Source: Alphaproteobacteria bacterium
GTDB lineage: Bacteria; Pseudomonadota; Alphaproteobacteria; Kiloniellales; JAKSDN01
Length of the DNA: 5,332 nt
Reading direction: 5' to 3'
Assembly: GCA_030598385.1 (NCBI GenBank)
Contig: JAUVQB010000127.1
Location: 1 to 5,332 of the forward strand
Below, piece after piece: positions 1-4,770 of this stretch (position 1 is its first letter; every line of letters begins with the position of its first letter). The translations under genes and the position numbers were made by a program. The notes beneath the pieces are model-generated. The model saw nothing but the letters and a program-made list of their open reading frames with translations, searched no databases and was not told the DNA's origin.

Positions 1-121
1 CGCCGCTCTCCGCCAAGACCCTCGTGATCGCCGCCGTCAACGTCGTCTTGCCGTGGTCAACGTGCCCAATCGTGCCTACGTTGCAGTGCGGCTTCGTACG
101 CTCAAACTTCGCCTTTGCCAT
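1..121 (-). CDS. tuf: Elongation factor Tu, N-terminal 40 codons (cut by window edge)
   Basis: EF-Tu is the GTPase that delivers aminoacyl-tRNA to the ribosomal A site in the cytoplasm. The reverse complement from the ATG at 119-121 reads [19 protein letters not shown] and then the P-loop GHVDHGKT (residues 19-26), which is the G1 nucleotide-binding motif of translational GTPases. This N-terminus is almost invariant in proteobacterial EF-Tu, so the call is firm although only about a tenth of the protein (usually near 395 residues) is present. An AAGGA ribosome-binding site lies at 133-137, 11 bases ahead of the start. The gene lies downstream of tRNA-Tyr and tRNA-Gly on the same strand, recalling the tRNA-tufB arrangement of many proteobacteria, so part of its transcription probably comes from the tRNA promoter. 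Whether the genome has a second tuf copy cannot be seen. Confidence 0.96.
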   Translation of the reverse strand, partial: MAKAKFERTKPHCNVGTIGHVDHGKTTLTAAITRVLAESG

Positions 122-163
122 CGGTCCGCTAGTCCTTCTCAGGTCCCCGGGGGTTCAATCCTG

Positions 164-189
164 GCCTGGTTCTCGCGCCTGGTTCTCGC
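164..189. repeat. Perfect tandem duplication of a 13-bp unit in the tuf leader
   Basis: The unit GCCTGGTTCTCGC occurs twice with no gap (164-176 and 177-189). The second copy supplies most of the left arm of the hairpin at 184-210, so the duplication also duplicates a potential pairing partner. Its function is unknown, and it may simply be a slippage product. Confidence 0.8.
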
Positions 190-210
190 GCGGTGATGCC
201 GCGCGCGAGA
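184..210 (-). other. Stable GC-rich hairpin in the tRNA-Gly/tuf spacer
   Basis: A perfect 9-bp inverted repeat (TCTCGCGCG at 184-192 and CGCGCGAGA at 202-210) surrounds a 9-base loop. In the minus-strand transcript it lies about 60 bases before the tuf start. There is no U-tract after it, so it is not a standard intrinsic terminator. The first copy of the neighbouring 13-bp repeat contains TCTCGCG at 171-177, which could pair with 204-210 as an alternative. A role in processing, stability or leader control of tuf is only an inference. Confidence 0.5.
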
Positions 211-251
211 TCCGAAGCCCATGATCCCGTCCCTTGGGGGGGGGTCGCACC

Positions 252-277
252 GCCGGCTTTTCAGGGCCGGCTTTTCA
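252..277. repeat. 12-bp direct repeat with palindromic GCCGGC core
   Basis: GCCGGCTTTTCA occurs at 252-263 and again at 266-277. Because GCCGGC is its own reverse complement, the two copies can also form a 6-bp stem with an 8-base loop. Read on the plus strand this stem is followed by four Ts, which resembles a weak terminator. No plus-strand gene lies upstream that would need one, so I record it as a repeat. A run of nine Gs sits just to its left at 236-244. Confidence 0.55.
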
Positions 278-318
278 TGCCGCTTGATCGAACGTCCTGC
301 TCCCGTGAATGCACGACA

Positions 319-342
319 CCCCCCTGGCAGCCGCCAGAGGAG
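319..342 (-). other. 10-bp RNA hairpin just downstream of tRNA-Gly
   Basis: In the minus-strand transcript, 342-333 pairs with 328-319 to give a 10-bp stem closed by a GGCU tetraloop, starting nine bases after the encoded CCA of tRNA-Gly. Two of the ten pairs are G-U wobbles, which become A-C mismatches in a plus-strand transcript, so the structure favours the direction of the tRNA operon. No U-run follows. It could be a processing or 3'-end-protecting stem for the tRNA precursor, or a weak terminator that lets some transcripts continue into tuf. Function is inferred from position only. Confidence 0.5.
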
Positions 343-351
343 CCCCACACA

Positions 352-425
352 TGGAGCGGGTGACGGGAATCGAACCCGCCTAGCCAGCTTGGAAGGCTGG
401 TGCTCTACCACTGAGCTACACCCGC
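352..425 (-). tRNA. tRNA-Gly, anticodon UCC
   Basis: The reverse complement folds as a full cloverleaf. The acceptor stem is GCGGGTG (425-419) with CACCCGC (362-356), the D-stem is GCTC/GAGC, the anticodon stem is CCAGC/GCTGG, and the T-loop is TTCGATT. The seven-base anticodon loop CTTCCAA places UCC at 393-391, which reads GGA and other glycine codons. The discriminator base is U, and the CCA end is encoded (354-352). It is the second gene of the minus-strand unit, 74 bp after tRNA-Tyr and upstream of tuf. Confidence 0.97.
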
Positions 426-499
426 GACCGCTATTCGCCCTCGCCGGCCGTATATTGCTGCAGGTATGGGAGTGCACACATCCGGAACTGGGGCGCAAG

Positions 500-584
500 T
501 GGTGGAGGGGGTTGGATTCGAACCAACGTAGGCGAAGCCAACGGGTTTACAGCCCGTCCCCTTTAACCACTCGGGCACCCCTCC
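500..584 (-). tRNA. tRNA-Tyr, anticodon GUA
   Basis: The reverse complement gives an 85-base class II tRNA. The acceptor stem is GGAGGGG (584-578) with CCCCTCC (510-504), the anticodon stem is ACGGG/CCCGT, and the loop CTGTAAA has anticodon GUA at 550-548. There is a long variable arm with a TTCG-type loop, a T-arm GTTGG/CCAAC around TTCGAAT, discriminator A, and an encoded CCA (502-500). The long variable arm and the GUA anticodon together identify bacterial tyrosine tRNA. It is the first gene of the Tyr-Gly-tuf unit, about 30 bases downstream of the predicted transcription start. Confidence 0.97.
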
Positions 585-621
585 TTCGGATCGCACGACG
601 AGCAGCGCAACGGCGTGGCGA

Positions 622-649
622 ACTATGGTGATTTAACCCGAACTGTCAA
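622..649 (-). promoter_or_regulatory. Sigma70-type promoter of the tRNA-Tyr/tRNA-Gly/tuf unit
   Basis: On the minus strand a perfect -35 box TTGACA (649-644) is followed by a 16-bp spacer and the -10 box CATAGT (627-622), which matches four of six consensus bases. The expected start is near 615, about 30 bases before tRNA-Tyr. The bases directly after the -10 box are G/C-rich (TCGCCACGCC), resembling the discriminators of stable-RNA promoters under stringent (ppGpp/DksA) control. Stringent control here is inferred from that resemblance. Confidence 0.7.
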
Positions 650-672
650 CTTCAAACATGACGAATGGCGCG

Positions 673-729
673 CAATCGGCCAAGAATGTCAATCGGCCCT
701 GCGCGGCCCCTGGGGAGCAACGGGCTCCC
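673..729 (+). other. rlmB 5' leader: short direct repeat and hairpin
   Basis: This part of the 169-bp divergent spacer holds two copies of CAATCGGCC (673-681 and 690-698, 17 bp apart). It also holds a 6-bp hairpin, GGGAGC at 713-718 with GCTCCC at 724-729 and a 5-base loop, 25 bases before the rlmB start. I see no convincing -35/-10 pair for rlmB; TAGACT at 736-741 resembles a -10 box but has no partner at the right distance. These elements may be chance in GC-rich DNA. Confidence 0.3.
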
Positions 730-753
730 GTCGCCTAGACTGTAGGTAGGATC

Positions 754-1650
754 ATGGCCAAACGCAAGCCCCGCAGCCAATCTCCGGACCGGCCCGCAGG
801 TCGGCCGAGAAACTCTTCGCAAGGACCCAAACGGCCCCATAAATCCCCCGGAAAAGCGCCGACTGGTGGGCCCGCCAGGCCCGCCAGATCGCCCGCTAGG
901 GGCGACGGCTACTGGCTCTATGGCTGGCACGCCGCCCGGGCGGCGCTGGCCAACCCGGCGCGCGCCATCCTCGGCGCCCGCGCCACGCCCGAGGCCCGGA
1001 GGCGCCTGGAGGCAGCGGCCCGCGCCGGCCTGGAGGACCGCGGGGTCACGCTCGACTCGGCGAGCCGGGGCGACTTGGACGCCCTGCTGCCGCCCGGCGC
1101 GGTCCATCAGGGCCTGGCCCTCGAGGTCCGGCCGCTCGCGCCGCCCGCCCTTGCCGACTGGCTGGACCGACCCGGCTTTGATAACCCGACGGGCGAGCGT
1201 GCGGTCCTCGTTGCCCTCGACCAGGTGAGCGACCCCCACAACGTGGGCGCCGTCCTGCGCTCCGCCGCGGCCTTCGGCGCTTTGGCCGTGCTCGCGCCCC
1301 GCCACGGCCAGGCGCCGGAGACCGGGGCCCTCGCCAAGGCCGCCTCCGGCGCCCTCGACCTCGTACCTTATATAGATGCCGGCAATCTGGCCCGGGCGCT
1401 GGGCCTCTTGAAGCAGCGGGGCTTCTGGATCCTCGGCCTGGCCGGCGACGCCGACCGGGAGCTGGCGGCGGCCGACCCCGGCGGGCCGCTGGTGCTGGTG
1501 CTGGGCGGCGAGGGCAAGGGCCTGCGCCGGCTTACCCGCGAGGCCTGCGACCTCATGGCGCGCCTGCCGACCCGGCCGCCGATCGACCAGCTCAACGTCT
1601 CCAACGCCGCCGCCGTCGCCCTCTACGAACTCTTGGGCCGGGAGAGGTAA
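754..1650 (+). CDS. rlmB: 23S rRNA guanosine-2'-O-methyltransferase RlmB (SpoU/TrmH family)
   Basis: A SPOUT-class enzyme that uses S-adenosylmethionine to 2'-O-methylate a guanosine of 23S rRNA (G2251 in E. coli). The 298-residue product has three parts. Residues 1-50 form a basic, Pro/Arg/Lys-rich, probably disordered tail. Residues about 54-126 form the substrate-binding domain, which opens with YGWHAARAAL. Residues about 148-298 form the knotted methylase domain. All three SpoU motifs are intact: motif 1 DPHNVGAVLRSA (N163, R169), motif 2 GGEGKGLRRL (E253) and motif 3 LNVSNAAAVALYE (S283, N284). The ATG at 754 is preceded by AGGTAGGA (744-751). Its upstream AGG lies seven bases from the start, whereas the second AGGA is too close. 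The gene is divergent from the tRNA unit and convergent with the puuB-like gene. The paralogue TrmH is less likely because of the N-terminal binding domain and gene context. Confidence 0.93.
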   Translation: MAKRKPRSQSPDRPAGRPRNSSQGPKRPHKSPGKAPTGGPARPARSPARGDGYWLYGWHAARAALANPARAILGARATPEARRRLEAAARAGLEDRGVTLDSASRGDLDALLPPGAVHQGLALEVRPLAPPALADWLDRPGFDNPTGERAVLVALDQVSDPHNVGAVLRSAAAFGALAVLAPRHGQAPETGALAKAASGALDLVPYIDAGNLARALGLLKQRGFWILGLAGDADRELAAADPGGPLVLVLGGEGKGLRRLTREACDLMARLPTRPPIDQLNVSNAAAVALYELLGRER

Positions 1651-1660
1651 GGCCCGCCTC

Positions 1661-2959
1661 CTACGGCACCAAATCGCACAGGCTGTACCACAGGAGGCCC
1701 AGCGCGAGGGCTGGCTTCTGCAGCATCCGGCCGCCGGGAAAGGCCCGGTGGGGCAGGCGGTCGAAGAGGTCGAATCGCGCCATCTGGCCGGCGACGGCTT
1801 CGGCCAGGACCTGGCCGACAAGGCCGCTCATGGCCACCCCCTCGCCGGAATAGCCCTGGGCGAAGGTGACCCGGGACCCGAGGCGCCCGACCTGGGGCAT
1901 GCGGCTCGCGGTCATGGCGAGCGTCCCGCCCCAGGCATAGTCGATGGACGTATCGGCGATCTGGGGGAACAGGACCCGGATGCGGGCACCGAGAAAGCCC
2001 TTGGGATCGGGCTCGCGGAACGGCGAGGTCCCGCTCCGGCCGCCGAACAGCAGGCGCCTGTCGGCCGACAGGCGGTAATAGTTCAGGATGTGGTTGCTGT
2101 CGAAGACCGCGCAGTCCGCCGGTATAACCTGGGCCGCCCGGTCCTCGCCCAGGGGCTCCGTCGCCACGATGTAGGAGCCGACGGGCACATAGAGCCGGCG
2201 GATCTGCGGCACCAGGTCGCCGAGATAGGCGTTGCCGCAGAGGATCAGGTGATCGGCCACGACCCGGCCGCCTGGAGTCTCGGCGGTCACCTGCCCAGCG
2301 CCAGCGCCGAGGCCTTGCAGGGCCGTGACCGGCGAGCCCTCGTAGAGGCTCGCGCCCGCGGCTTCGGCCGCCGCGGCGAGGCCGAGCGCATACTTCAAAG
2401 GATGGAGATGGCCGACGCCGGGATCGTAGAGGCCGCCGATGTAGCGCGGCGAGTTTACATAGGCGAGCGCCGCTGCGCCGCTCTCGGCGAGGACCAGACC
2501 CTGGTATCCAAAGGTATCGCTCCAGAACTCCCGCGTCGCCTTGATCTCCTCCATGTGCCGCGGCTTGAGGGCGGCCTGGAAATTCCCCGGCTTCAATTCG
2601 CAGTCTATGTCGTGGCGTTCGACCCGGGTGCGGATCAGCGCCTTGGCGGCCTCGGCCAAGTCGAACAGGCGCCGGGCGTCGTCCCGGCCGACCCACCGGC
2701 TGAGCCGCGCCATGCTCGACGGATAGCCGCTGCCGATCTGCCCGCCGTTGCGCCCCGAGGCGCCCCAGGCGACCCGCTCAGCCTCCAGCACGACGACCCG
2801 GTAGCCGCGCTCGGCCAACTCGAGGGCGGCGGACAAGCCGGTGAAGCCGGCCCCCACGACGCAAACGTCGGCGCGGACGTCTCCGCCGAGGGCCGGGCGT
2901 TCGGCCGCCGCCGCGATGCTCGCGGCATAGTAGGACGGGACATGCGGTTCGGGCGTCAT
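1661..2959 (-). CDS. puuB: Gamma-glutamylputrescine oxidase-like FAD amine oxidase (DAO family)
   Basis: Likely oxidises gamma-glutamylputrescine (or another gamma-glutamyl amine) to the aldehyde, with FAD as cofactor and release of ammonia and H2O2; this is step two of the glutamylated putrescine pathway. The 432-residue product matches the length and layout of E. coli PuuB. It starts with the SYYAAS signature (9-14), then the FAD-binding GAGFTG (36-41) with ribose-binding E59, then GASGRNGGQ (66-74). Later come a GNAYLGD segment, NYYRLSADRRLLFGG, a second FAD contact GYSGEG (369-374), and FPGGR (407-411). The ATG at 2959 is chosen over the one at 3052 because homology begins here, a purine-rich AAGGA lies upstream, and the extra 31 residues look like translated spacer. 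It lies 10 bp from the end of rlmB and is divergent from puuA. The DAO family also includes other amine oxidases, so the exact substrate is inferred from similarity and the neighbour. Confidence 0.88.
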   Translation of the reverse strand: MTPEPHVPSYYAASIAAAAERPALGGDVRADVCVVGAGFTGLSAALELAERGYRVVVLEAERVAWGASGRNGGQIGSGYPSSMARLSRWVGRDDARRLFDLAEAAKALIRTRVERHDIDCELKPGNFQAALKPRHMEEIKATREFWSDTFGYQGLVLAESGAAALAYVNSPRYIGGLYDPGVGHLHPLKYALGLAAAAEAAGASLYEGSPVTALQGLGAGAGQVTAETPGGRVVADHLILCGNAYLGDLVPQIRRLYVPVGSYIVATEPLGEDRAAQVIPADCAVFDSNHILNYYRLSADRRLLFGGRSGTSPFREPDPKGFLGARIRVLFPQIADTSIDYAWGGTLAMTASRMPQVGRLGSRVTFAQGYSGEGVAMSGLVGQVLAEAVAGQMARFDLFDRLPHRAFPGGRMLQKPALALGLLWYSLCDLVP

Positions 2960-3163
2960 GATGGGACCGGTCCTTACGTCGCGCGCGGGCCCAGGGTCAA
3001 GCCGCCGGTCGCGCAAAAACCCTGCGCCGCGCCCAAACCGGACCGGTATCATCCGCTTGCCAGGCCGCCGGGCGCCGTGCTAGCGCTCTGGCGCCCGCGG
3101 TTCCTCTCCCTTCAGCACCGCGTTGCGATGCACGGCTCCAAGATGTTTTTAAGCGAGATTCCA
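2960..3163. promoter_or_regulatory. Divergent puuB-puuA control region with repeated GGACCGGT
   Basis: This 204-bp spacer must hold promoters for both catabolic genes. The octamer GGACCGGT occurs at 2964-2971, where it is part of the perfect 10-bp palindrome GGACCGGTCC (2964-2973), and again at 3040-3047. The second copy is within a tandem ACCGG-ACCGG (3037-3046). The second octamer overlaps TATCAT (3047-3052), a five-of-six match to a -10 box reading toward puuA, but there is no good -35 box in front of it. The first lies only a few bases ahead of the puuB start. On the minus strand TTGACC (RC at 2991-2996) is a possible -35 without a good -10. Shared operator sites are plausible but inferred. 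Confidence 0.5.
3069..3097. promoter_or_regulatory. Perfect 8-bp inverted repeat, operator-like, upstream of puuA
   Basis: CGGGCGCC (3069-3076) and GGCGCCCG (3090-3097) are exact reverse complements separated by 13 bases. Their centres are 21 bp apart, two turns of B-DNA, as expected for a dimeric regulator contacting one face. The site is about 70 bp upstream of the puuA start and just downstream of its putative -10. It could instead be an RNA hairpin in the puuA leader. The regulator is unknown and no regulator gene is in the window. Confidence 0.45.
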
Positions 3164-4507
3164 ATGAGTTCGATCGAGAAGTTCCTAAAAGATCACAAGA
3201 TCGAAGAGGTCGAAATCCTGGTCCCGGACATGGCCGGAATCGCCCGCGGCAAGATCCTGCCGGCCGAGCGCTTCGTCGAGGGCATGAAGAAGAACGGCCT
3301 GAGAATCCCGGAAGCCCTCTTCGTGCAGACGGTGACCGGCGACTATCCGCGCGAAGACACGGTCACCGACCCGGCGACCTCGGATGTCTATCTAATCCCA
3401 GACCCCGATACCATCCGGATCGTGCCCTGGTATCCGGAACCCACCGCCCAGGTGATCTGCGATCCCTACTATTTCGACGGCAACGCCGTGGCGATCTCCG
3501 CAAGGCAGGTTCTGAAGCGGGTGATCGCGCTCTATGCCGAGAACAAATGGAAGGCCGTGGTGGCGCCGGAGCTCGAGTTCTTCCTGGTCGACGTCAACAC
3601 CGACCCCGACTATCCGCTGGAGCCGCCCATCGGCCGTTCCGGCCGGCGCGAGACCAGCCGCCAGGCCTATGGCGTCGACGCGGTCAACGAGTTCGATCCC
3701 TTGTTCGAGGAAATCTATGACTTCTGCGAGGCGCAGGATATCGGTATCGACACGCTGATTCACGAGGCCGGCGCCGCCCAGATGGAGTTCAACTTCAACC
3801 ACGGAGCGCCGCTCAAGCTGGCGGACCAAGCCTTCCTGTTCAAGCGCACGGTCCGCGAAGCCGGCCTGCGCCACAAGCTCTACGCCACCTTCATGGCGAA
3901 ACCCATGCAGGGCGAACCCGGCAGCTCCATGCACATCCACCAGAGCGTCGTCGACGCCAAGAGCGGGCGCAACCTCTTCGGCCAGAAGAACGGCAAGGAC
4001 ACCGAGCTGTTTCACGCCCATATCGCCGGACTGCAGAAATACCTGCCTGCGGTGATGCCGCTCCTCGCGCCCAACGTGAACAGCTACCGCCGGCTGATCC
4101 CCTACTCCGACGCCCCGATCAACACCCACTGGGGTTACGACAACCGCACCGTGGGCTTTCGCGTGCCCCATTCGGAACCGGCGGCCCGGCGGGTCGAAAA
4201 CCGGATCGCCGGGGCGGATGCGAATCCTTACCTGGCGCTGGCGGCGTCGCTCGCCTGCGGCTATCTCGGCATGACCGAAAAGCTCAAGCCGCGCGCGCCG
4301 GTGGAGGGCAGCGCCTACCGCCTGGCCCACACCCTGCCGCGCACGCTTTACGAATCCCTCGAGCACTTTACCGGCAGCAAATCGATCAAGAAGGCCTTGA
4401 GCGAGACCTTCGTGGAGGCCGTCAAGATCGTCAAGGAGACCGAGCTCCAGGCCTACCAGCAGGTGATCTCGTCTTGGGAACGCGAACACCTTCTGCTAAT
4501 TGTGTAA
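3164..4507 (+). CDS. puuA: Gamma-glutamylpolyamine synthetase (PuuA-like, glutamine synthetase family)
   Basis: An ATP-dependent ligase of the glutamine synthetase fold, likely joining the gamma-carboxyl of glutamate to an amino group of putrescine or a related amine; this is step one of the gamma-glutamyl pathway. The 447 residues keep the family landmarks. The metal-binding glutamates are in PELEF (E136, E138) and near 201-208 (E201, E208). ATP/metal residues are in KPMQGEPGSSMHIHQS (246-261, H257). The glutamate/phosphate-binding arginines are in NSYRRLIP (R309) and NRTVGFRVP. The C-terminal part has RVENRIAGADANPYL (343-357), almost identical to E. coli PuuA. The adenylylation tyrosine motif of nitrogen-assimilating GlnA is not seen, which argues against ordinary glutamine synthetase. 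The ATG at 3164 is preferred (weak GCGAG ahead); in-frame ATGs at 3128 and 3143 would add only a few residues. The same frame happens to stay open far upstream, antisense to puuB. Related enzymes act on spermidine, cadaverine, ethanolamine or isopropylamine, so the precise amine is open. Confidence 0.88.
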   Translation: MSSIEKFLKDHKIEEVEILVPDMAGIARGKILPAERFVEGMKKNGLRIPEALFVQTVTGDYPREDTVTDPATSDVYLIPDPDTIRIVPWYPEPTAQVICDPYYFDGNAVAISARQVLKRVIALYAENKWKAVVAPELEFFLVDVNTDPDYPLEPPIGRSGRRETSRQAYGVDAVNEFDPLFEEIYDFCEAQDIGIDTLIHEAGAAQMEFNFNHGAPLKLADQAFLFKRTVREAGLRHKLYATFMAKPMQGEPGSSMHIHQSVVDAKSGRNLFGQKNGKDTELFHAHIAGLQKYLPAVMPLLAPNVNSYRRLIPYSDAPINTHWGYDNRTVGFRVPHSEPAARRVENRIAGADANPYLALAASLACGYLGMTEKLKPRAPVEGSAYRLAHTLPRTLYESLEHFTGSKSIKKALSETFVEAVKIVKETELQAYQQVISSWEREHLLLIV

Positions 4508-4513
4508 CTGCTG

Positions 4514-4533
4514 GCTGCTTTACGTTTAGCAGC
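4514..4533 (+). other. Hairpin directly after the puuA stop codon
   Basis: GCTGCT (4514-4519) pairs with AGCAGC (4528-4533) around the 8-base loop TTACGTTT, seven bases after the puuA stop. One or two G-U pairs could extend the stem in RNA. There is no T-run after it, so it is more likely a 3'-stabilising stem or chance than an intrinsic terminator. Confidence 0.35.
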
Positions 4534-4562
4534 TGGACCGAACGGCACCTGGAGTGGGCGCC

Positions 4563-4691
4563 ATGAATCGTCGGAGCATCAGGGACGCAATCGCCAAGGC
4601 CGCAATCACCAAGGTCGTTGCGGCCGGGTCCGGACAGACCCGCCACGCCGAGCTGTTGATCCTTTGCGCCCGCGTCGATTTCAATCCATAG
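4563..4691 (+). CDS. Possible 42-residue small protein between puuA and spuC
   Basis: An ATG at 4563 opens a 42-codon frame ending in TAG at 4691. It is preceded by a good ribosome-binding site, GGAG at 4551-4554, eight bases from the start. Counted by hand, G+C at codon positions 1, 2 and 3 is about 60, 50 and 76 percent, the pattern expected of real genes in a GC-rich genome. The predicted product begins MNRRSIRDAIAKAAITKV, basic and potentially helical, and ends in a Leu-rich stretch with one cysteine before DFNP. There is no signal peptide or clear membrane segment, and I do not recognise a family. It lies in the 263-bp gap between puuA and the aminotransferase, on the same strand and upstream of the terminator-like hairpin, so it could be cotranscribed with puuA. 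It might also be a gene remnant or a chance ORF. Confidence 0.4.
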   Translation: MNRRSIRDAIAKAAITKVVAAGSGQTRHAELLILCARVDFNP

Positions 4692-4694
4692 GGC

Positions 4695-4706
4695 GAATGC
4701 GCATTC
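4695..4706. promoter_or_regulatory. Perfect 12-bp palindrome GAATGCGCATTC upstream of spuC
   Basis: GAATGCGCATTC is fully self-complementary, starts three bases after the small ORF's stop codon, and is 64 bp before the spuC start. Size and position suit the half-sites of a helix-turn-helix dimer. No promoter boxes close to it are convincing, so the operator role is inferred. Confidence 0.4.
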
Positions 4707-4716
4707 CGCAATCTCT

Positions 4717-4740
4717 ATCAGGTACTTGCCTGATTTTCTT
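4717..4740 (+). terminator. Putative intrinsic terminator between puuA and spuC
   Basis: ATCAGG (4717-4722) pairs with CCTGAT (4729-4734) around a 6-base loop, followed immediately by TTTCTT (4735-4740). This is the layout of a Rho-independent terminator, though the stem is short with three G-C pairs. It would end the puuA (and small ORF) transcript. Since it lies only about 30 bp before the spuC start, it could also act as a leaky terminator or attenuator if spuC is read from an upstream promoter. Confidence 0.55.
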
Positions 4741-4770
4741 CACGCAACGTCCAACACAGGATTGAAGACC

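Noticed and set aside
122..351. A tRNA-Thr gene between tRNA-Gly and tuf, as in the E. coli tRNA-tufB operon
   Set aside because: No cloverleaf, T-loop TTCRA box in the right context or encoded CCA was found on the minus strand in this spacer.
139..631. Frames of 63-136 codons over the two tRNA genes
   Set aside because: They cross complete tRNA genes on one strand or the other. These are known spurious translations of tRNA sequence (for example the GGVPEWLKG-like string from tRNA-Tyr).
1635..1655. GGGCC...GGCCC stem at the convergent rlmB/puuB ends as a bidirectional terminator
   Set aside because: The stem is only five pairs with an 11-base loop, overlaps the rlmB stop codon, and lacks a T-run on either side.
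652..1821. A 389-codon minus-strand frame across rlmB
   Set aside because: It is an antisense shadow of rlmB, whose three SpoU motifs are intact on the plus strand. The antisense product shows no recognisable motif.
1623..2696. A 357-codon minus-strand frame inside the puuB-like gene
   Set aside because: Arg/Pro-rich out-of-frame translation of the FAD oxidase gene, with no FAD or other motifs.
3089..3103. Possible sigma54 promoter (TGGCGC...TTCC) before puuA
   Set aside because: The GG and the expected GC elements are not at the required spacing; the -12 element reads TC instead of GC.
3392..4489. A 365-codon minus-strand frame across puuA
   Set aside because: Antisense shadow of the PuuA-like gene; it has no domain signature and no ribosome-binding context.
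1748..4507. A 919-codon plus-strand frame that would make an N-terminal extension of the PuuA-like protein
   Set aside because: The first 472 codons are antisense to the well-supported puuB-like gene and read as low-complexity sequence without any family signature. Recognisable glutamine synthetase homology starts at the ATG at 3164. Long open antisense frames are common in GC-rich genes.
4431..4711. Overlapping minus-strand frames of 61-71 codons in the puuA-spuC gap
   Set aside because: They overlap the puuA end or the better-supported plus-strand small ORF, and their products look like random GC-rich translation.
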